From positions 1-64,000 of IMG/VR virus record IMGVR_UViG_3300030104_004245: a DNA stretch of 64,000 nucleotides. One strand, written 5' to 3'. Of this stretch, positions 1 through 10,859 are shown piece by piece (within the stretch, counting starts at the first letter, position 1; every line of letters begins with the position of its first letter). The DNA comes from a virus. The notes under the pieces are model-generated. The model did no database searches. It was given only the letters and a program-made list of their open reading frames with translations, and had not been told where the DNA came from. Both the position numbers and the translations under genes were made by a program.

Positions 1-516
1 CTTCTGATTTTTATCTCTCCTAACTTTTTCATCTTTTTCAGAAACCACAAGACCTTCTTTTGTGTATATCAAAGTTGAAGGAATACCCTTACGCTCTTGT
101 TCTATAGACCAATCAGCTCCTCTTCTTTCTGCTTCTATTTCATTTTTCCAAATAGTATTATATGCTCTCTTTAGAGCCGGCTCATTATGAACTTTATTTC
201 CATAACCAACTGGATTTAAATTTCTATTTAAATTATCTTTCCAATTTATAATATTATTTATTTTACTACCAATTCCTCCACCTTCTTGTTGTTTATTAGA
301 AAATTTATTATCCTTTAATGGTACTTCAAATACTGTATTACCTGGAAATGTATATCTTGCACCTGGCATCATAAGCTTAGTATTACCAAGATTATCTATA
401 CCAACAACAGGGTGTTCAACATTTTTCATAGTTATATCTCTTGAGTTAATTTCAAGCCATGGTTCATGTTGATCTACACTTCCTTTTTTATATCCGTTCT
501 TGCTGTATTTTTTCAT
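1..516 (-). CDS. Partial conserved phage protein, C-terminal end outside window
   Basis: An open frame of 172 codons runs from an ATG at 516 off the left edge without a stop. The N-terminus reads MKKYSKNGYKKGSV, followed by a stretch with LEINSRDITM and PGARYTFPGNTVFEVP, then a charged region. The ATG overlaps the stop of the upstream giant tail gene (TAATG), so translation is probably coupled and the gene belongs to the virion operon. No function is recognised. The position next to tail genes suggests a virion or host-contact role, but this is inference only. Confidence 0.75.
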   Translation of the reverse strand, partial: MKKYSKNGYKKGSVDQHEPWLEINSRDITMKNVEHPVVGIDNLGNTKLMMPGARYTFPGNTVFEVPLKDNKFSNKQQEGGGIGSKINNIINWKDNLNRNLNPVGYGNKVHNEPALKRAYNTIWKNEIEAERRGADWSIEQERKGIPSTLIYTKEGLVVSEKDEKVRRDKNQK

Positions 517-3500
517 TATCTAAAAGATGTGTTAAGTTTTGTATTTGTTAATTTAAGAATCATTTTTTTATCTTCAGGTAAATAATGTTCTACTATTTCA
601 CCTTCTACCATTTCTATATAATCTAATTCAGGAGCTCTTCTTAAAAGTATTTTATGAGCATAATGTCTAAACTTTTTTTGTTCTTCATTTACTTTTTGAT
701 AATCTAAATTTTGTTGATTTAGTGATTTATGATATCCGTCTAGATCTGTAATAAATTGTGTTCTTGCTACATTTCTATTATCTGTAATATCCCAAAATTG
801 ATTAAATCTAAATTTATTTTCTATTTTAGAAAAAGCAATTTGATATGCATTAGTAGCTACATCATAAAAAGGATACTGTGTTAAAGTTGCAAGACTTTCT
901 AAATTTAATTTTAATAATCCTGAAATTTGTTCTGTGTTATAAATAATAGCTTCATTAAAGTTATGATTTTTAACATGATATCTATCTTCACATCTAGTAT
1001 CACTTGGTTCACCTAAATCAGTTGTAGGTGTATCATAGTTTCCAATATCTATTGCTAACTGTTGAAGATATTTATAAGACTCAAGTTGATATTCTACACT
1101 TCTTAATGTTTCTACACTTTGTCCAACAGATGCTACATATTCTATTTCCCAAGGATAAGCTTTATCATAATAGTTAGCAAATAAATCACATCTAGCATTA
1201 TGCTTCCAAATTCCACCACACATAAAACTGGCATCCATAGATATTTCACCATCATAAATACACATTCTAGGATTAGGATTAATATAATCTGAATATCCAA
1301 CTTCTATAAGATCATCACATTCACCAGTTTCTGTAAGAGTTAAATTACTTGCATCAACGCTAATTCCAGGAGTTTCTGGACAATAGCATTCAATTTTTCT
1401 ACATTCTACTTGATCAGGTCTACAATCTTCATCAGGTCTTGGATTAGTTGTTAGTACAAATTCTCCATCACTATTTGCCCAAAACATTTCCATATCATCA
1501 GGGCAAGTACAAAGTTGAGGTGGTTGACATGCAGCTAATTGTAATTGTTCTCCTAGCTGTAGTATATTATTCATTCCTAAATGCCACTGATTAAGTCCTA
1601 ATTGTCCTGTAACACCATCCATATCTACATTACTATATCCTGGATTTTCTGAAGAAGACACGTCATCAACATCAATAAAAACTGAATGAATTTCACAAGG
1701 AACTTCTGTACCATCTGGTAATGTATGTGTACCACCTTGATAATCACTAAAATTACCACCAACATTTTGTGTACTATCAGATACAACAATTGCTATTTGT
1801 TTATATCCAAATAAACCTGTTCTATCTCCTAATGCACTATTTGCTGGATATTTTAATGTAGCATCTAAAATATCTACTGCTAAACTACCACTTGTGCCTC
1901 CATCTGCATTAGGCATATATTGTCCCCAGTCTCCACCATCAGCATATGCGTCATTTGACATCCCTATATTCCATCTTTCATCAATAGAATTTTCTGTTGG
2001 TATATTAGTATTAGCATCATCACAATAATTTAGAATACAAAATCCTCCTGGAAATGGAAAATTTTCAGACACTTGATCATATATTGGTAATGCTGCTGCT
2101 ACATTTTCTGCAGGTAAATCATCTGCAAATGTATATAATCTTTGTGCATGTGGAGTACGTACTGCGCTATTAGGAACGTCAGAAGTAGGACTATTCCAAT
2201 TACCCCAACCTATTTGAACATATCCTGCAAGCATTGCGTCTTCATATTGATCAACAAATGCATTAAGGAAAGTTCTTTGATTATCAATAGCACAAACACC
2301 ACCTGAGCAAACACTAGAACCTGTTGAACCAGAAGTATCAATTGCAAGTACAAGATCTATTAAACATTCTGATCTTGCTAATTCAGCTGTTCCTGCTTCT
2401 TGTGTAACAACATTATTAACAGCTTCAACTGTACTAGATATGTCTTGAATACATTGATCGGTTTCTGAATCATAACTCCATCCTTCTGGACAATATGCCT
2501 CATTATTAAGTTTATCTTCTATTGACTGAGTTGTAAGAAAATGATTTAAACTTGGTAATGCAAGTTCTGGATGCCAATCATGGAATGAAATAAATGATTG
2601 AGATTTTGGATCATAACTTACAGTCCATGATACATCTTTAAAGTATTCACTATCTCCTAACTCAATTGGATATGTGCTATCTGTTAATGTAACATCTTTA
2701 CAGTTTATTGTACTAAGATCTTGAAAAGCTCTATAACATATTACATCATATTGTTCTGGTTTTAGACACATTGATTCATCCGCATCTGTTTGATATATTC
2801 CATCATCTATTACCATATTATATCCATAAGGACATACACAAGTATCAACTCTTATTGTTTCATATTCTTGTGTAGGAGTTGTATCAGTTGGTCCATCACC
2901 ACTACCATCAGTAGTATCACCATTACCAGTTGATCCGTCAGTTGATCCATCACTTGAAGGACCGCCAAAAGTAGATCCGTTACCTTGCTGACTAGCTGTA
3001 GTGCTACCTTGTATTGGTTCAAATATTCTCATATATTGTGCTAATACTAATCCTCTATCTGGATCACCATCATCAGCACCTTGAGCATAGTCTGCAACAA
3101 TCATTAATCTATTGTTAGTATATGTTTGAGTAGGGGTAAACTCAACATAGTATTCTTGCCAAACATATTTATTATATACGTAATTACCATTACCATCTTG
3201 TTGTAAACTAACATTGTTATTTCCTTCTGCTGATCCAGCATCACTTACATATATTGTAGCTATTTCTTGACGGTTAATAGTACCAGCAGAAGCTGAATCT
3301 TTATTTTCTTTCCAATTCAATCCATCTGCTACATCATCACCCCCAAGAAAAACTCTAACTAAAGTAGCTTCACCGTTTGCTATTTTACCAGTAGTATTTG
3401 TTCCTACATCACCACAACCTCCAACAAGAGAACCTGGTGATTGTCTAAAGCAACATGGCTCTGCAAAAGTATTAATTCTTTGTTCAGTATCCATTGCATA

Positions 3501-6500
3501 TGCTTTTTTAGGAAGTCTTAAACGAACAGAAAACGCATACGTTTGTCCCACTGTAAGATTAGGAAGAGCATCAACTGTAGTACCATTATCTGGATGATTT
3601 AAAGCTGCATCTCCAGTCCATAAAGCTGTTCCTGCAGGTATTCCAGCATAAGGCCAATCACCATTAGCACCAAGAGTACCAATTGGAGGTGTAGCTCTCC
3701 AAAAGTTTGGAGAATCTCCGGCAGAATTATTTTTCCAACCTGGTGTAGAAATATATCCTGTTAAACCTCCAATAAACCATGATGTAGTTGGATCAGGAAA
3801 AGTATTAGTACCCGCACTATAAAGAGGATTATTTACAGCAGAACAATAATCAGTAGGAGGAGTTACATCATAAATATTATCAGGACAAAATTCGTCTTGT
3901 GAACCCCATTGAAATGGTATTGGATCATCATATGGAGTAACGTCAGTTATAAAAAAGAAAGGTTGTGGTGGCATTGTTCCTCCTGCGCCCATTACATTTC
4001 CTCCTTCTAATGGGAAAGGGCCCCATGTATTAAGTGATGGACAAAATGGTACAGGTGTATCATTATAGTCATTTAGCCAATTAGTTTTCCAATTCCATGG
4101 TCCATTGTTAATATCATGTACAGTCCAAGGTTGACCTGTATCAGGATTGTCTCCTAGAGTAGTAGGATATTCATTTATAGGTTTTGCTCCTCCATATACT
4201 CTCCATCCAACATCTACTACAGAATTAGTACTGGGTTTATGATACCATCTAGGAACACAATTAGAATTAGAATCCCAATAAAAATATTTTAAACCCCCCA
4301 TGCTATTAGCCCAAATTTGCTGATAATCATCAGGGTTTATTGTAGAAGAATTGTTATCAGTAACTTGTTCGCTTCCTGGTTGAGATACTGGATTATCATC
4401 ATCATCATTATCAACAGGTACCTGTTCATCATAATAACCAAGAATAGGTTCTTCAGTATCTTCTTCTATAATGTTTTCATCATAATCACAACATGTAGGT
4501 TCTGCAAGAACTTCTCCTGTTCCAGGATGTGTATCTCCTACATCATACAATATATAACCGGTAGGACACTCCATTGTTTGCTCTCCACCACCACAAAGAG
4601 TAGAATTATAAACAAATCCTTGTTCTGGATCATATTCTATGCATTGAGTGTCAATAGGTGCATAATCCTTTTTACAGAAATAAATTAAATCATAATTTGG
4701 ATCATATATGGATTGACAACCTACACCAACTACTGGGTTATCTGCATCAACAGTTCCTTCTATTTCTGGGAAGTAATGTAATAATGATGAAGGTAAGTAT
4801 TTATTAAACCAATGTTTCATTCCATAGTTTGCAATATTACTTATACCTTGACCAGTATAATGGAATATTTTACCTTGAGCTTGTGATATATAATACAGTC
4901 CTGATGGTGTATTAACAACACTACGCATGCTTTCACAAGATCCATATTCATGAGATAGATCTGCATTAGTTACATTTTGCATTGGATTGCTAAACAAACC
5001 TCCGTCACCTATAGTTAACTTTGTTTTAAGATCTGTTGTTAATTGATCTACACCTTGGAACATTTGTGGAGCTAGATGTGGAAATAATATCATAGCACCA
5101 GACTTAGATATAGGTTTAACAACATTTACTTGATTCTTAAACTCTTTATAGTTGTTAGGTAAGAATACTTTCCAGAAATCTTTTTTAGATTCTTTAGAAG
5201 CTTGATTAGAATAAATTAATCTTTTAGGATAATAATCATAACATACTTCTGCAACTAATGGATCATAATCTCTTGGTTGAATAGTACCAAAAGTTATAAG
5301 TTGTGTAAAGAATTTATTTTTAGATAATGATTGATCATACTTATAGAAATTACCATCCCTAATAATCTTAGCATCAAATAATGCTCTTGTATCTGTATAC
5401 TCTAACCAATCATAATGTGTTTTTCCTGGAACATCTTCCCAGTCTCTTAATGCAGTATTTATTTCTGATTCTACAAAAAAGTCATTTACACCACTACAAT
5501 GAGTATACATATATTTACCGCTTAATACCCAAATACTAGGAGCACCACTACTTAACTCACCACCACCAGGATTACCACTAACAGCTGCAGATAATTCAGG
5601 AAAAAGACCTCCATCATCTAATTGTCTAAATGAACTAGGTATACCTCCGTTCATCCAGTTAAAACTTAAAGATGTTAAAGGCTCTACAAAACCAGACATA
5701 TCATATCTTTCAAAATTTGCCCAATATCTTGGATAAGGAACATTAATTCTATTTCTATAATCAAAAGGATATCCATCTGGTTGATCATATAAAAAGTCCC
5801 ACCAGAATGGCATTATAACTTTTTCTGTATATCTAGCTAAATAAGTATCACCACCAAAACATAAACGTGAATTAAATGTAGTATTGTTACTAACTTCAAG
5901 TTCACCATCTTCAGTAATTAAATTTCTTTTTATTAAATCATTTTCAAAATCTATATAACATGATGGTGCAGGTATTTGACGTATACCATCTAGTTGTCCA
6001 TATTGATTGCTAAAAGCTAATTTAAGACCTACATAATGTGCAGAAATTGCTCCAGATAAATCTCCACTAGGATTTCCAAATATTCCAGAATTAGTCCCTA
6101 AAGTAAATTTAGAATTATCCCCTGCAACATTACTTGACGGAGTTAAATTTGTACCTTCAGTTTTAAGAGCAACTGTAGCAGGTCTATTAAGATTATTTAT
6201 TTTAATATTTTGAGATAAATTTTGAAAACTATCTCCAACATATCTTGCTTTATCAATTTTAGCTCTATATACATCTCCTGTATTTTTAGTATTTAAATAT
6301 AATCCGTGTGAGCTATATTTTAATACATAATCTCTATAACTAGAAAGATTATAAATAAGATCTATAATTTCTTGTCCGCCTGTAGAAACATGATTCATAA
6401 ACTGATACAGTTTTGAAAATATTTGAACAAAGTTAGGTAGACTTTTATTTCTTGATCCTTCTTGTACAACTTCATCTTGAGGACCCATATGACCAGATGT

Positions 6501-9254
6501 ACTCTTTTTAGCTTTATTATGAGCTTTATTCATATTCCTCATATACTTACCTTCACCTGCTTTTGCAGAAGAAGCTACATTTGTACTAAACGGCCATGCA
6601 TGTGAATCCATTGCTGCCTCTGGATTTGTATCTTCAGTTGCATCTCCAGCAACTATTAAAGCAATGTCAGCAGGATTTCCAGCCGCTACTTGTTGACCTT
6701 CATTTCCATCAGAAGCAGAATTTTCAGTTTCGTGTGCTTCAACATTATCTTTAGCCATTTCCACCATATGTGGCTCTTGAGAAGGAGCATCTCCTCCACC
6801 GTATATTGGTGTATTAGCTTGACCAGGATAATTAACTTCTGCAACATCTGTGTCAGTATCAGTTGTATCAATAGTATCTGTAGTATTCCATGTATCTGTT
6901 AAAAGATATTTATCTGCTGTTGAAATACCTGTTACTTCACCAGTTACTAATCCATATATTGTTCCTTCTGCGCTTGCAACAAATGGAATAAAATCTACTT
7001 CTGCACTTACAGTTCCACCTGTTATTGTACCACCTGATGTTTCTGTTCCTAACGTTTTTACTGTTCCTGTAGTCTGAACTGTTCCACTTCTTTTTTCTGT
7101 ACCATCTCTATCTGTAATTTCATAAGGTCCTATATTTTTACCAATAGATAATGAACCTCCTGACTTTTGTTTCTTAGTTCTTTTACCACGCATTTCACCT
7201 AAAGCATAACCCATACCAATAATGGCTGCAACAAATGCTGATATATCTCTTAATAGTTTTTGACCTGGATGTTTTTCTGATTTATAAAATCTACCTACAG
7301 ACATACCTGAAGTTACACCATAACTTTTAACTTCATAAGGATTTAAGAAAGGTCTATTAAATGATGTTTCAGGTGAATGAAATGTAAATACATCTTTTTT
7401 TACATTAGCACTAGATAAAGGACCTCCTAAAGTACCAGGATTATCAATAGGATTATTAGTTGTTAAATAAGGATCTGAACCTAAATCATTAAATGGATAA
7501 TTAGGAAATACACCTTGTATAATACCTTGACCATCTGAGTCTTGTTCTGGTATTTGATATTTAAACATATTTCTTATTATTCCTTTTGCTATAATAGATT
7601 TATGTCCTTCTCTAGAACCCACTAAAATTTCAAATCCTTTTATATTTGGAATACGTTGACCATAGTTATCTGTAGGCCAAACAATATTTTCAAATTCAAC
7701 TGCTAATAAATATATACTTTGTGCATCTGATGTTGATCTATGACAAACATCATCTGTTTGTTCATCTGGCATTTTATGATGTCTTATAGGCACACCACAT
7801 AAGTCTCCCCATATATCAGGTTGTGTAGCAGGATATTTTTCTACTGATTCCCAATATCCCATATAACCTTTACCAGCAATATAACCTCCATCATTTAAAG
7901 TATCACCAACAGTATAACCTGGTAATGCATCAAGTCTAGATGCTGTATTTTCTACTTGCCATCTTAAGTTATCACTATCAATAACATTAGAACCACCTAC
8001 AACATCCATATCATTGCCATCTGGAGCTCTACCTGGTATATGATAAGATGAAGATTTTTCTCCAGTAGTATAAACAAACCTTATAAAAAATGAATATTGT
8101 TCATCTCTCATAAAAGTTGTTTTATTACCACCATTAGCATAATAATTAGCAGGATATCTTACAGATACCCAATGAGCTACTATTTCATTTGCTTGTTTTT
8201 GATAATTAAAATCAAATTGTGTAGTTGGTCCTTGCCTAATAAGATAGTCATTTACTACATACATCTTATCTGATTTTTCAAAAGCAGGAGTTCTTAATGG
8301 TAAAAACTCAATAGGCACACTTTCTAACTTCTGATCTATATAGCTTATTTCAATAAAAGATTGTTCTGTACTATACAAGCCAATTTTTTTAGCTTGCATT
8401 TGTCCTTGGTTATTACTAGCAATAACTAATTCAAAAAATTCAAACTCTTTATCTAAATTTGAAATTTCTAATGTTAATGAAGCTTGACCATCTTCGTGTG
8501 AAAATAAAGGTTGTAAATTAGATTGTCCAACATAATCACTTATTTTTTGTTCATTGAGTGTATAGGCTATAAAAGCTTGATATGATCCATTTCTTAATTG
8601 ACCACCTTTTTTTGATTTTTGTAAATCCATACAAGGTATATCAATAAAAGGAGCTAATCTTACTCTTTCACAATCAAGTCTTAAAGGTTGAGCATCTTCA
8701 TATATGACGCAATCAGATGTTGGATTACCGTCTTCATCAACAGGAGAAGTAATTATTTGTTTCCATGGTATGTTTCTATTAGAAGGTATATCATCTCCAA
8801 AACCTAAATTAAGCGTTCTAGAAGGATTTAAACCATCATCCCAATATATTTGCCAAGAGCAATCAAAATTCTCTTTAGAAGCTCCTGTAATTAAATATCT
8901 CTTATTAAAGTTTAAACATGTATCATTTACTAATGTAGTATATTCACATTTACTATCATCAAATAAAGCAATCTCACTAGTTTGATTATCAGTGGACATT
9001 ACTATCCATTTATCAGCATATAAATGTATAGCACCAATAATTGTATAGGGTGCACAACCACACTTCCAATTAGCTGGCTCATTTCCAATAGATCCTACAT
9101 CTCCTTTTTGTGAATTATTAACGCAGTTTCTACAATGAGTCCAAGCCTCCTTTCCTACCAAAGAGGTATTAGGATCCTTAACCATACCTTTAACAGGCAG
9201 TTCTGTATCTACTTTTGTAGTATTTTGAAGCTGTGGACGTTGTTGTTCTGCCAT
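516..9254 (-). CDS. Giant muzzle-like tail protein with Cys-rich repeats and vWA module (2912 aa)
   Basis: The N-terminal few hundred residues resemble the 'stabilisation/muzzle' protein that closes the tail of crAss-like podoviruses (IIGAIHLYADKWIVMST-type strands followed by IYWDDGLNPSRTLN). This assignment comes from remembered family features and from the adjoining ring proteins. Residues about 710-830 are Thr/Gly-rich low complexity. Residues about 1820-2080 look like a beta-sandwich, possibly carbohydrate-binding. Residues about 2295-2520 contain a vWA fold with the MIDAS signature DTSGS. Short Cys modules of the form CPxGY recur near residues 1565, 2140, 2255, 2583 and 2620. The protein is therefore probably a tail nozzle component carrying added surface-adhesion domains. 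It is the last full gene of the left-arm operon and starts 12 bases after the ring protein gene. Confidence 0.7.
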   Translation of the reverse strand: MAEQQRPQLQNTTKVDTELPVKGMVKDPNTSLVGKEAWTHCRNCVNNSQKGDVGSIGNEPANWKCGCAPYTIIGAIHLYADKWIVMSTDNQTSEIALFDDSKCEYTTLVNDTCLNFNKRYLITGASKENFDCSWQIYWDDGLNPSRTLNLGFGDDIPSNRNIPWKQIITSPVDEDGNPTSDCVIYEDAQPLRLDCERVRLAPFIDIPCMDLQKSKKGGQLRNGSYQAFIAYTLNEQKISDYVGQSNLQPLFSHEDGQASLTLEISNLDKEFEFFELVIASNNQGQMQAKKIGLYSTEQSFIEISYIDQKLESVPIEFLPLRTPAFEKSDKMYVVNDYLIRQGPTTQFDFNYQKQANEIVAHWVSVRYPANYYANGGNKTTFMRDEQYSFFIRFVYTTGEKSSSYHIPGRAPDGNDMDVVGGSNVIDSDNLRWQVENTASRLDALPGYTVGDTLNDGGYIAGKGYMGYWESVEKYPATQPDIWGDLCGVPIRHHKMPDEQTDDVCHRSTSDAQSIYLLAVEFENIVWPTDNYGQRIPNIKGFEILVGSREGHKSIIAKGIIRNMFKYQIPEQDSDGQGIIQGVFPNYPFNDLGSDPYLTTNNPIDNPGTLGGPLSSANVKKDVFTFHSPETSFNRPFLNPYEVKSYGVTSGMSVGRFYKSEKHPGQKLLRDISAFVAAIIGMGYALGEMRGKRTKKQKSGGSLSIGKNIGPYEITDRDGTEKRSGTVQTTGTVKTLGTETSGGTITGGTVSAEVDFIPFVASAEGTIYGLVTGEVTGISTADKYLLTDTWNTTDTIDTTDTDTDVAEVNYPGQANTPIYGGGDAPSQEPHMVEMAKDNVEAHETENSASDGNEGQQVAAGNPADIALIVAGDATEDTNPEAAMDSHAWPFSTNVASSAKAGEGKYMRNMNKAHNKAKKSTSGHMGPQDEVVQEGSRNKSLPNFVQIFSKLYQFMNHVSTGGQEIIDLIYNLSSYRDYVLKYSSHGLYLNTKNTGDVYRAKIDKARYVGDSFQNLSQNIKINNLNRPATVALKTEGTNLTPSSNVAGDNSKFTLGTNSGIFGNPSGDLSGAISAHYVGLKLAFSNQYGQLDGIRQIPAPSCYIDFENDLIKRNLITEDGELEVSNNTTFNSRLCFGGDTYLARYTEKVIMPFWWDFLYDQPDGYPFDYRNRINVPYPRYWANFERYDMSGFVEPLTSLSFNWMNGGIPSSFRQLDDGGLFPELSAAVSGNPGGGELSSGAPSIWVLSGKYMYTHCSGVNDFFVESEINTALRDWEDVPGKTHYDWLEYTDTRALFDAKIIRDGNFYKYDQSLSKNKFFTQLITFGTIQPRDYDPLVAEVCYDYYPKRLIYSNQASKESKKDFWKVFLPNNYKEFKNQVNVVKPISKSGAMILFPHLAPQMFQGVDQLTTDLKTKLTIGDGGLFSNPMQNVTNADLSHEYGSCESMRSVVNTPSGLYYISQAQGKIFHYTGQGISNIANYGMKHWFNKYLPSSLLHYFPEIEGTVDADNPVVGVGCQSIYDPNYDLIYFCKKDYAPIDTQCIEYDPEQGFVYNSTLCGGGEQTMECPTGYILYDVGDTHPGTGEVLAEPTCCDYDENIIEEDTEEPILGYYDEQVPVDNDDDDNPVSQPGSEQVTDNNSSTINPDDYQQIWANSMGGLKYFYWDSNSNCVPRWYHKPSTNSVVDVGWRVYGGAKPINEYPTTLGDNPDTGQPWTVHDINNGPWNWKTNWLNDYNDTPVPFCPSLNTWGPFPLEGGNVMGAGGTMPPQPFFFITDVTPYDDPIPFQWGSQDEFCPDNIYDVTPPTDYCSAVNNPLYSAGTNTFPDPTTSWFIGGLTGYISTPGWKNNSAGDSPNFWRATPPIGTLGANGDWPYAGIPAGTALWTGDAALNHPDNGTTVDALPNLTVGQTYAFSVRLRLPKKAYAMDTEQRINTFAEPCCFRQSPGSLVGGCGDVGTNTTGKIANGEATLVRVFLGGDDVADGLNWKENKDSASAGTINRQEIATIYVSDAGSAEGNNNVSLQQDGNGNYVYNKYVWQEYYVEFTPTQTYTNNRLMIVADYAQGADDGDPDRGLVLAQYMRIFEPIQGSTTASQQGNGSTFGGPSSDGSTDGSTGNGDTTDGSGDGPTDTTPTQEYETIRVDTCVCPYGYNMVIDDGIYQTDADESMCLKPEQYDVICYRAFQDLSTINCKDVTLTDSTYPIELGDSEYFKDVSWTVSYDPKSQSFISFHDWHPELALPSLNHFLTTQSIEDKLNNEAYCPEGWSYDSETDQCIQDISSTVEAVNNVVTQEAGTAELARSECLIDLVLAIDTSGSTGSSVCSGGVCAIDNQRTFLNAFVDQYEDAMLAGYVQIGWGNWNSPTSDVPNSAVRTPHAQRLYTFADDLPAENVAAALPIYDQVSENFPFPGGFCILNYCDDANTNIPTENSIDERWNIGMSNDAYADGGDWGQYMPNADGGTSGSLAVDILDATLKYPANSALGDRTGLFGYKQIAIVVSDSTQNVGGNFSDYQGGTHTLPDGTEVPCEIHSVFIDVDDVSSSENPGYSNVDMDGVTGQLGLNQWHLGMNNILQLGEQLQLAACQPPQLCTCPDDMEMFWANSDGEFVLTTNPRPDEDCRPDQVECRKIECYCPETPGISVDASNLTLTETGECDDLIEVGYSDYINPNPRMCIYDGEISMDASFMCGGIWKHNARCDLFANYYDKAYPWEIEYVASVGQSVETLRSVEYQLESYKYLQQLAIDIGNYDTPTTDLGEPSDTRCEDRYHVKNHNFNEAIIYNTEQISGLLKLNLESLATLTQYPFYDVATNAYQIAFSKIENKFRFNQFWDITDNRNVARTQFITDLDGYHKSLNQQNLDYQKVNEEQKKFRHYAHKILLRRAPELDYIEMVEGEIVEHYLPEDKKMILKLTNTKLNTSFR

Positions 9255-9265
9255 TATACAAAAAT

Positions 9266-10177
9266 TTACCTTATACTAGCGTAGCTCTTAAACATATTAT
9301 AATAATTATGGTATTGAGCTCTTCTATTAACTTGCCATATTTTTTGCATTTCTTTAAAGTCAGGAGTGTTCACAAATCCTAATGCATTATTTCTAGCAGC
9401 TCTTAATTTACCTTCTATTAATCCTAATTGCTGTGCAACATTTTCTCCATTAAATAACATGTTTTCAAGTATTCTTTGTTTAATAGCGTATTCATAATAT
9501 TCATTACAATAAGGATGATCTAATACTAATAAATCTCCTTCTCCATTTTCCATAGCTCCTTGATAATTTAAATAAACATTTCCTGATTTAAAATTTGTTA
9601 TCAAATGTTTTCCTCTTATTTCTGCAATATCTACAGCTTGTTCATTAATGTTAGGACAACTATCTTCACAAAAAGTAGCATCCCCACGTGCATGATTTTT
9701 TATCCTTAGTGGAAAATATTCACTATACTCTCTATATTGTTGAGCACCTATATTTTGAATGAGCATGTATTGCCCTTCATTTTTTGTGCCTTCACATGTT
9801 TTAACTACACATACATCTTTACATGTAGGGTCATCACAAGGTCCTGTGTCACCTCCATCTGGAGAAGGAACATATGCAGGTTGTGTTGTATCAACATGAG
9901 TTCCTGATGGTGGAGTGCTAACTAATTTATATTTTCCACAAACCCATGCATAATTTAAATATTTAAAATCTGATGGAAGTTGTGCTTTATTATGTTCTAC
10001 TTCTATTACAGTATCTTTAGTTCTATTAATTCTTAAACCTAAATCATAATTAACTCTTATTGCAACTTTAATTAATTGCTGAGGTTCTATCATTCCTTCT
10101 AATGCATAAGCAGAAAAATCAATAGTTACATCATTTATTAATTGATCAAAAGTTCTGTATTTATGTGATAGTGCCAT
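9266..10177 (-). CDS. Tail ring/tubular protein, crAss-like type
   Basis: This 303-residue protein begins with TFDQLINDVTIDFSAY, a GMIEPQQLIKVAIRVNYDLGLRI segment and then a beta-rich region. That pattern is what I recall for the ring proteins of crAss-like phages, which sit between portal and muzzle. A Cys-rich loop (GPCDDPTCKDVCVVKTC, about residues 112-128) is unusual for a ring protein. The start overlaps the stop of the next ring gene (TAATG), indicating coupling. It precedes the muzzle-like gene, as expected for the tail tube module. No alignment was run. Confidence 0.6.
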   Translation of the reverse strand: MALSHKYRTFDQLINDVTIDFSAYALEGMIEPQQLIKVAIRVNYDLGLRINRTKDTVIEVEHNKAQLPSDFKYLNYAWVCGKYKLVSTPPSGTHVDTTQPAYVPSPDGGDTGPCDDPTCKDVCVVKTCEGTKNEGQYMLIQNIGAQQYREYSEYFPLRIKNHARGDATFCEDSCPNINEQAVDIAEIRGKHLITNFKSGNVYLNYQGAMENGEGDLLVLDHPYCNEYYEYAIKQRILENMLFNGENVAQQLGLIEGKLRAARNNALGFVNTPDFKEMQKIWQVNRRAQYHNYYNMFKSYASIR

Positions 10178-10848
10178 TATCTATTAATATTTTGTTTATT
10201 ATCTGCATCTTCAGCAGGTACTTTCATTGTGTTAAATAACTCTTGTAATACTTGTTGTTCTATTTCTGCATATAGGAATTCAGGTATAAATATTCTTTGT
10301 TCATGTCTAACTACACAATCATCATCTTCATCACATGTCCATTTAGATATATCACCTTCAAAAATACCTTCTAGTTTAAAAGCTTCCCAATCAACATTAG
10401 GCATGTAGATATAATCATTTAACCACCAAAAATATTTTGTTTTATTATATTTAAAAGAAGTTGTTTTGGTCATTGATGTATATGTACCTGGAGAAGTTGC
10501 TTGACATTCTACTGAACCATCTATACTAGATACAGTCCTAATAAGTGGTCCCCAATAACCTTCTAAAAATATAGGAAGTTTGTTTTTAGATCTTTTTATT
10601 GTACAACCACTTTGTATACCTGTACAACATGCTTCTACTTTATCTACATCTATTAATTCTATAAACGGTAGAGATTGCCATACGCTATTAAATTTCATTA
10701 ATTTATTAGCACTGTCTTGCCTTCTCATTAAAAGTTGTGCATATTTTTTTAACACACTATATAAAAATCTATCTGTTAAAAATGCATCTTGGTATTCTCC
10801 TTTTATTTGACCTCTAAGTCTAGATACCACATCTCCTATTGTTGTCAT
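10177..10848 (-). CDS. Second tail ring/tubular protein, crAss-like type
   Basis: The 223-residue product has an N-terminal helical part (DVVSRLRGQIKGEYQDAFLTDR, split over residues 5-26) and a C-terminal part with PEFLYAEIEQQVLQELFNTM and ending DNKQNINR. Both ends match my memory of the P22 gp4-like ring proteins of crAss-like phages. It is translationally coupled to the following ring gene. Its likely role is to form a dodecameric ring of the short tail below the portal. Evidence is pattern recognition plus order. Confidence 0.6.
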   Translation of the reverse strand: MTTIGDVVSRLRGQIKGEYQDAFLTDRFLYSVLKKYAQLLMRRQDSANKLMKFNSVWQSLPFIELIDVDKVEACCTGIQSGCTIKRSKNKLPIFLEGYWGPLIRTVSSIDGSVECQATSPGTYTSMTKTTSFKYNKTKYFWWLNDYIYMPNVDWEAFKLEGIFEGDISKWTCDEDDDCVVRHEQRIFIPEFLYAEIEQQVLQELFNTMKVPAEDADNKQNINR

Positions 10849-10859
10849 AGTATGAACTT

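Noticed and set aside
4317-4688. A 123-codon plus-strand frame within the giant tail gene
   Set aside because: Ile/Phe-rich low-complexity translation of antisense acidic sequence, with no start signal.
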